From the NCBI GenBank assembly GCA_017523605.1, contig JAFWVZ010000111.1, positions 1-26,087 of the forward strand: DNA of 26,087 bases, given 5' to 3'. The stretch's first letter is position 1, and the number at the start of each line of letters is the position of its first letter. The position numbers and the translations under genes were made by a program. Of the stretch, positions 22,520-26,087 are shown one piece after another. The notes under the pieces were generated by a model that saw only the letters and a program-made list of their open reading frames with translations, did not search any database and was not told the origin of the DNA. Origin of the DNA: Bacillota bacterium (lineage in GTDB: Bacteria; Bacillota; Clostridia; Peptostreptococcales; Anaerovoracaceae).

Positions 22520-23198
22520 CATGTCTCTTTCGCAGGTCATAGAGATGATGCTGCGCGTGGTGCTGGCCGCTGTCTGCGGAGGCGTCGTAGGCATCGAAAG
22601 GTCCAGACGTTTTAAAGACGCGGGAGTAAGGACGCACTGCATGGTGGCATGCGCCTCTGCGGTAATGATGATAATATCCAAATACGGTTTCCTGGATCTT
22701 ATAGACGGCGCGCGCGGCGCGGATCCGTCGCGTGTCGCGGCAGGTATCGTTACAGGCGTAGGATTTTTGGGCGCGGGCATGATATACCGCGACAGGCATC
22801 AGTCGCTCAAAGGTCTTACCACGGCCGCGGGACTGTGGTGCGTTGCCGGAATAGGAATGGCCGCCGGAGCCGGAATGTATTATCTGGCGATCTTCACGAC
22901 CGTGTTCGTAGTGCTGCTGCAGTTCGTTATGCACCGTTTCGGCATCGGCCGCTACAGACATTACGACACTAAGTTGGAAGTAGTGATGAAGGACGATCCC
23001 GGCGTGCTGGACAGGCTCAAAAAGAACTTGAAGAAAGGAGACATCGAAGTCTCGGATTCTTCCGTAACAAGAAAGGACGGGCAGCTGACTTGCGTAATGG
23101 AAGTCGTTACTCCGTCCAGAAAGATCCAGGACGATCTGAGCGAGATGATGGCTCAGGATCCGGATATTTATTCGATAGAATTTAAAGACGCCGTTTAG
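22491..23198 (+). CDS. MgtC/SapB-family membrane protein
   Basis: The protein has 235 residues. The N-terminal MgtC domain (about 15-140) shows four or five helices with G-G-V-V-G-I-E-R-S-R-R-F-K-D-A-G-V-R-T-H, then V-T-G-V-G-F-L-G-A-G-M-I-Y and L-T-T-A-A-G-L-W, the family signatures. The soluble C-terminal part (about 155-235) resembles the ACT-like tail of the longer members. The start at 22491 is preferred because AAAGAGGTG precedes it. It overlaps the SGNH gene by 29 bases and the convergent epimerase gene by four. MgtC proteins act in Mg2+ homeostasis or membrane potential control, and the role here is open. Confidence 0.9.
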   Translation: MEFLKTLGADMSLSQVIEMMLRVVLAAVCGGVVGIERSRRFKDAGVRTHCMVACASAVMMIISKYGFLDLIDGARGADPSRVAAGIVTGVGFLGAGMIYRDRHQSLKGLTTAAGLWCVAGIGMAAGAGMYYLAIFTTVFVVLLQFVMHRFGIGRYRHYDTKLEVVMKDDPGVLDRLKKNLKKGDIEVSDSSVTRKDGQLTCVMEVVTPSRKIQDDLSEMMAQDPDIYSIEFKDAV

Positions 23199-24112
23199 CG
23201 GTCGTAGACCGACTTGAACGCGTTGAACGCTTTCTGCATGCCTTCTTCGAAAGGTATGTAGCTTGCTCCGAGCTGCCTTGCTATCTTCGTGCCGTCGAAG
23301 AGCTCGCTCTCGTCCGCGGTAAGCGGGAAGGGCAGAGGAATGTTCTGAGCTATTACTTCCGATACTGTTACCGGACGGGTCTCAAAGGGCCTGTCCGTTA
23401 CTTTTTGCAGGATGTCCATGTAGCTTCTGTAGGTTACGATCTCCGGAGCGGAAAGGTTGTAGGCCTGTCCGCAGGAAACGTCCTGCTGTTCTATGCATGC
23501 GCATATGGCTCTGGCAACGTCCGTTACGAACACGAAGTTCCATTCGGAGTCGGAGTCCGATGGTACAGGTATGGGCTGTCCTTTAACTATCCTTTCCACG
23601 TAGAAACTTTCGCGGGGGGCGTAGTTGAACGGTCCGTAGATGAACGCGGGACGCAGTATCGTAAGCCCTATGCCTAGCTCTGTGCAGACCTGCTCTGCCT
23701 CTGTCTCCAGATTCCTTTTCTTCCACATGTAGTCGGCCGCCATGCAGTTACCCATGTGGTCCTGCAGCGGAGCGTTTTCGTCCTTCATCGTCCTGATGGA
23801 ACGGTCGTAGACGTCAGCGGTGCTGAGCAGTAAGTACTGTTTTGTCCGGATGTTAAGGGAACGCAGCAGCGAGGAGCAGTCGCCGGGTTCGTAGGCGCAG
23901 AAGTCCACGACGGCGTCGTATTCTCCCTGCGGGAATCCGTAAAGCATTCCGGGGACGCGCCTGTCGGCCTTGTACTCCTTAACGTTCCCCAGGTATTCCA
24001 TGGAATAAGTTCCGCGGTTTATGAAACTGAGTTCCCAGCCTTTCTGATTTGCTATTATCGCAAATACTCTTCCGGCGAAATACGTTCCGCCTATGATAAG
24101 CACTTTTTTCAT
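23195..24112 (-). CDS. NAD-dependent epimerase/dehydratase-like SDR
   Basis: The 305-residue extended short-chain dehydrogenase has the nucleotide loop I-G-G-T-Y-F-A-G-R (7-15), a Y-x-x-x-K pair in D-Y-M-W-K-K-R, and I-L-R-P-A-F-I-Y-G-P substrate-side sequence, as in sugar epimerases and isoflavone-reductase-like proteins. The ATG at 24112 is preferred over an upstream start because GGAGGTG lies just before it and the Rossmann motif follows at once. It lies 51 bases after azlD on the same strand, probably in the same operon. The stop codon overlaps that of the MgtC-like gene on the other strand. The substrate is unknown. Confidence 0.85.
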   Translation of the reverse strand: MKKVLIIGGTYFAGRVFAIIANQKGWELSFINRGTYSMEYLGNVKEYKADRRVPGMLYGFPQGEYDAVVDFCAYEPGDCSSLLRSLNIRTKQYLLLSTADVYDRSIRTMKDENAPLQDHMGNCMAADYMWKKRNLETEAEQVCTELGIGLTILRPAFIYGPFNYAPRESFYVERIVKGQPIPVPSDSDSEWNFVFVTDVARAICACIEQQDVSCGQAYNLSAPEIVTYRSYMDILQKVTDRPFETRPVTVSEVIAQNIPLPFPLTADESELFDGTKIARQLGASYIPFEEGMQKAFNAFKSVYDR

Positions 24113-24163
24113 TCGGACACCTCCGTGGTTCGGTCTGTTTTTGATATTTATGTTTTTCGGCAT

Positions 24164-24469
24164 CTAAAGCACTATGAGTTCGGTCATCAGGACCGCTGCG
24201 CAGCATATGGCTGATACAGGAAGAAGACCTGCGCCGAAAAACGCGGCTATCACCCCTGCCGCAAGAGCAAGGATGCCGGCTATCGGGGTCTGCGTTGCGT
24301 CTATGATGGCCGGGAAAGTCATGAGCGCAAGGGTAACATAGGGCACATAGTAAAGGAACGACTTTACAAAACGGCTCTTTATGGGCTTCCTGAATATCGT
24401 CAGCGGCAGCACCCGCACCAGATACGTTACCGCAAACATCACAAGAATGTACGTCCAGGTGTTATGCAT
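24164..24469 (-). CDS. azlD: AzlD-type branched-chain amino acid transport subunit
   Basis: The 101-residue protein with four hydrophobic segments has the AzlD look: short N-terminus, T-Y-L-V-R-V-L-P, F-L-Y-Y-V-P-Y-V-T-L-A-L-M and a glycine-rich third segment. AzlC and AzlD together export branched-chain amino acids. The start overlaps the end of azlC by eight bases (24462-24469), indicating translational coupling. Confidence 0.9.
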   Translation of the reverse strand: MHNTWTYILVMFAVTYLVRVLPLTIFRKPIKSRFVKSFLYYVPYVTLALMTFPAIIDATQTPIAGILALAAGVIAAFFGAGLLPVSAICCAAVLMTELIVL

Positions 24470-25220
24470 CGGGAGCCTCCTTTTCCGGTACGGCTCCGGG
24501 ATCCTTCGGTCTTATGACCGCGGCTGCGGACGCTATTATGAGTGTAAGGATTATGGTCTTTGTTCCGCTGTTGATGCCTGAAAGCAGCGGCAGGCGCTGC
24601 ACTGCGAAGGAAGCAGCAAAGCACACAGCTATGATAACGGCTATGAACTTATCTTTCCTTGCCGGCGGAACAATGATGGCTATGAACATTCCGTACAGCG
24701 CAACAGAAAGCGCGCTTACTATCCTGGCCGGAAGGACGTTCCCCGCAACTATGCCTATGCATGTGCCTGCCGTCCACAGCGGTACCGCAATCGCCATGCC
24801 GCCGTAGAAGTACCACGGGTCCAGAAGCCCCGGCCGCGCGATGTTTACCGCAAATAACTCGTCCGTTACCGCGCCTCCGAACAGCAGCCTGTGGAAGAAG
24901 GGCATGTGCGGATCCGTCTTCTGCGAAAGGGCAAGGCTCATAAGCATGTAACGGAGGTTGATGATCAGCATCATGAGGGCCATCTCGGCCAGGCTTGCGG
25001 ACGCCGCTATAAGCGTAAATCCCGCATATTCGCCTGCAGAGGCAAGACACAGAAAGCTTGCGACTCCGCCCTGAAAGGCGGAAAGTCCTGCGTTCCTTGC
25101 TGTTATTCCAAGGGAGAACGACACTGCAAGATAGCCGAGGCCTATGGGCACGGCGTCCTTTATCCCGCTGCGGAACGCATCCGCGCGGAGCTTTTTTCTT
25201 AGATCGCAGTCGTTTCTCAT
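24462..25220 (-). CDS. azlC: AzlC-type branched-chain amino acid exporter subunit
   Basis: The 252-residue polytopic protein has the AzlC N-terminal hallmark: F-R-S-G-I-K-D-A-V-P-I-G-L-G-Y-L-A-V-S-F, then A-S-A-G-E-Y-A-G-F-T and N-L-R-Y-M-L-M-S-L-A-L. It forms the large subunit of the AzlCD exporter (BrnF-like). No ribosome site precedes the ATG. The promoter -10 ends only eight bases upstream, so the mRNA may be leaderless. Operon order is azlC, azlD and epimerase. Confidence 0.92.
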   Translation of the reverse strand: MRNDCDLRKKLRADAFRSGIKDAVPIGLGYLAVSFSLGITARNAGLSAFQGGVASFLCLASAGEYAGFTLIAASASLAEMALMMLIINLRYMLMSLALSQKTDPHMPFFHRLLFGGAVTDELFAVNIARPGLLDPWYFYGGMAIAVPLWTAGTCIGIVAGNVLPARIVSALSVALYGMFIAIIVPPARKDKFIAVIIAVCFAASFAVQRLPLLSGINSGTKTIILTLIIASAAAVIRPKDPGAVPEKEAPDA

Positions 25221-25228
25221 TAAATAAA

Positions 25229-25286
25229 ATTATATAACAGCCGGTCAGCTATGTTAAGTTTTTTCCGTATTACGGCTGTCTGACCG
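25229..25286 (-). promoter_or_regulatory. azlC promoter and flanking inverted repeat
   Basis: On the minus strand TTAACA (25257-25252), 17 bases and TATAAT (25234-25229) form the promoter. CGGTCAG (25242-25248) in the spacer and CTGACCG (25280-25286) form an inverted repeat that spans the -35 and could bind a regulator (Lrp-like or other). Confidence 0.75.
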
Positions 25287-25356
25287 CCCGCTGCAGTCTA
25301 CGCCCCAATTGTTGAAAATTTAACCGGGCCGGGACGTTCTTTTAACTTAAATATGA

Positions 25357-25385
25357 ATGACAGAATAATGCTTTTTTGATATAAT
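25357..25385 (+). promoter_or_regulatory. Promoter of the carboxyltransferase gene
   Basis: ATGACA (25357-25362), 17 bases and an extended -10 TGATATAAT (TATAAT at 25380-25385) match consensus well. The leader is about 38 bases to the ATG at 25430, with GGAGG at 25419-25423. Confidence 0.88.
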
Positions 25386-25429
25386 ATGCCTCGATATTAT
25401 GTGTAACTGGCACAGTTTGGAGGTCTGCA

Positions 25430-26087
25430 ATGAAATATACCGTAGAAATGGTCTCTAGCGAAGAAGTATTCGAACCGGCTCCCAAGCCCGAAAAGAAGAA
25501 GGCAGAGCGTCTCGATCCCTATGCGGGAAAGAGCAAGCAGGAAGCACTTCTTGAGCGCAAGGAACTGATAGAGAACGGCGGCGGACAGAGACTGATAGAC
25601 AAACAGCATCAGTCCGGAAAGATGACGGCAAGAGAGCGTCTCGAGAAGCTCTTCGACCCCGGCACCTTCGAAGAGACAGGTATGTTCGTGCGTCATCGCT
25701 GCACCAACTTCGGAATGGAAGACAAGTACACTCCGGGCGAAGGCGTCGTAACAGGCTACGGTCAGATAGACGGACGCACCGTCTACGCGGCTGCTCAGGA
25801 CTTTACGGTAATGGGCGGATCTCTGGGCGAGATGCACGCGGCTAAGATAGCAATGGCTCAGGAAGCAGCCCTTAAGGTGGGCGCTCCCATGATCTGCATC
25901 AACGACTCCGGCGGAGCCCGCATCCAGGAAGGCGTTGACGCTCTGGCAGGCTACGGCCGCATATTCTTCAACAATACCAAGGCCTCCGGCGTCATCCCGC
26001 AGATAAGCGTAATAATGGGACCTTGCGCAGGCGGCGCAGTGTATTCCCGGCTCTTACAGACTTCATCTTCATGGTGGAGAAGACCAG
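25430..26087 (+). CDS. mmdA: Acyl-CoA carboxyltransferase subunit (MmdA-like), 3' end outside window, frameshifted
   Basis: The N-terminal 219 codons of a propionyl/methylmalonyl-CoA type carboxyltransferase are visible. Signatures include K-x-T-A-R-E-R-L-E-K-L-F-D-P-G-T-F-E-E, G-G-S-L-G-E-M-H-A-A-K, I-N-D-S-G-G-A-R-I-Q-E-G-V and M-G-P-C-A-G-G-A-V-Y-S. After Val-Tyr-Ser the window frame gives R-L-L-Q-T-S-S. Adding one C to the CCC run at 26046-26048 restores P-A-L-T-D-F-I-F-M-V-E-K-T, the family sequence. A single base is therefore missing, by mutation or sequence error. An N-terminal stretch of about 40 residues, rich in Lys and Glu, precedes the usual start of the family. Decarboxylation partners would lie downstream. 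Confidence 0.88.
   Translation, partial: MKYTVEMVSSEEVFEPAPKPEKKKAERLDPYAGKSKQEALLERKELIENGGGQRLIDKQHQSGKMTARERLEKLFDPGTFEETGMFVRHRCTNFGMEDKYTPGEGVVTGYGQIDGRTVYAAAQDFTVMGGSLGEMHAAKIAMAQEAALKVGAPMICINDSGGARIQEGVDALAGYGRIFFNNTKASGVIPQISVIMGPCAGGAVYSRLLQTSSSWWRRP

Overview
The window looks like chromosomal DNA from an anaerobic, fermentative member of the Firmicutes, most likely of the Clostridia. The evidence is sigma-A type promoters (several TTGACA-17-TATAAT or near matches), strong GGAGG ribosome sites, an L-box lysine riboswitch in front of dapA, CsoR/CopA copper control, AzlCD, and acyl-CoA and carboxyltransferase genes typical of amino-acid or organic-acid fermenters. GC content is moderate (low to mid fifties by eye). 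No rRNA, tRNA, CRISPR array, insertion sequence or phage gene was recognised. The genus is not assigned.

Layout. (1) 1-1841: the tail of a DUF58 gene (cut by the window edge) and a multi-pass membrane protein. (2) 1974-3446: a secreted, C-terminally anchored surface protein with three Ig-like repeats. (3) 3607-4616: a small XRE regulator convergent with a C39-like cysteine peptidase. (4) 4853-8485: an acyl-CoA operon of CoA-transferase, acyl-CoA dehydrogenase and two MaoC-like proteins, the second lacking the hydratase active site. (5) 8637-13110: MoxR ATPase, DUF58, membrane protein and type I asparaginase. The middle two genes repeat the layout of region 1. (6) 13187-15928: azoreductase-like flavoprotein, a divergent cyclase-family metal hydrolase, and an AI-2E family permease.

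(7) 16039-18063, minus strand: dapA and dapB (lysine and diaminopimelate synthesis) behind a promoter, a full lysine riboswitch and an intrinsic terminator. (8) 18116-23198: a TetR regulator divergent from a copper operon of csoR, copA, an SGNH hydrolase and an MgtC-like membrane protein. The operon has two near-identical CsoR operators, one in the promoter spacer. (9) 23195-25220, minus strand: azlC, azlD and an NAD-dependent epimerase. (10) 25430-end: the start of an acyl-CoA carboxyltransferase (MmdA-like), with an apparent one-base deletion near the edge.

The most notable item is copA. It carries an extra C-terminal HMA domain preceded, in the same frame, by a perfect AAGGAGG and ATG, so one gene may make both the copper pump and a free CopZ-like chaperone. 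Other points of interest are the catalytically dead-looking MaoC partner, the duplicated MoxR/DUF58-type module, the unexported-looking C39-like peptidase whose promoter sits in an inverted repeat, and a probable leaderless azlC start.
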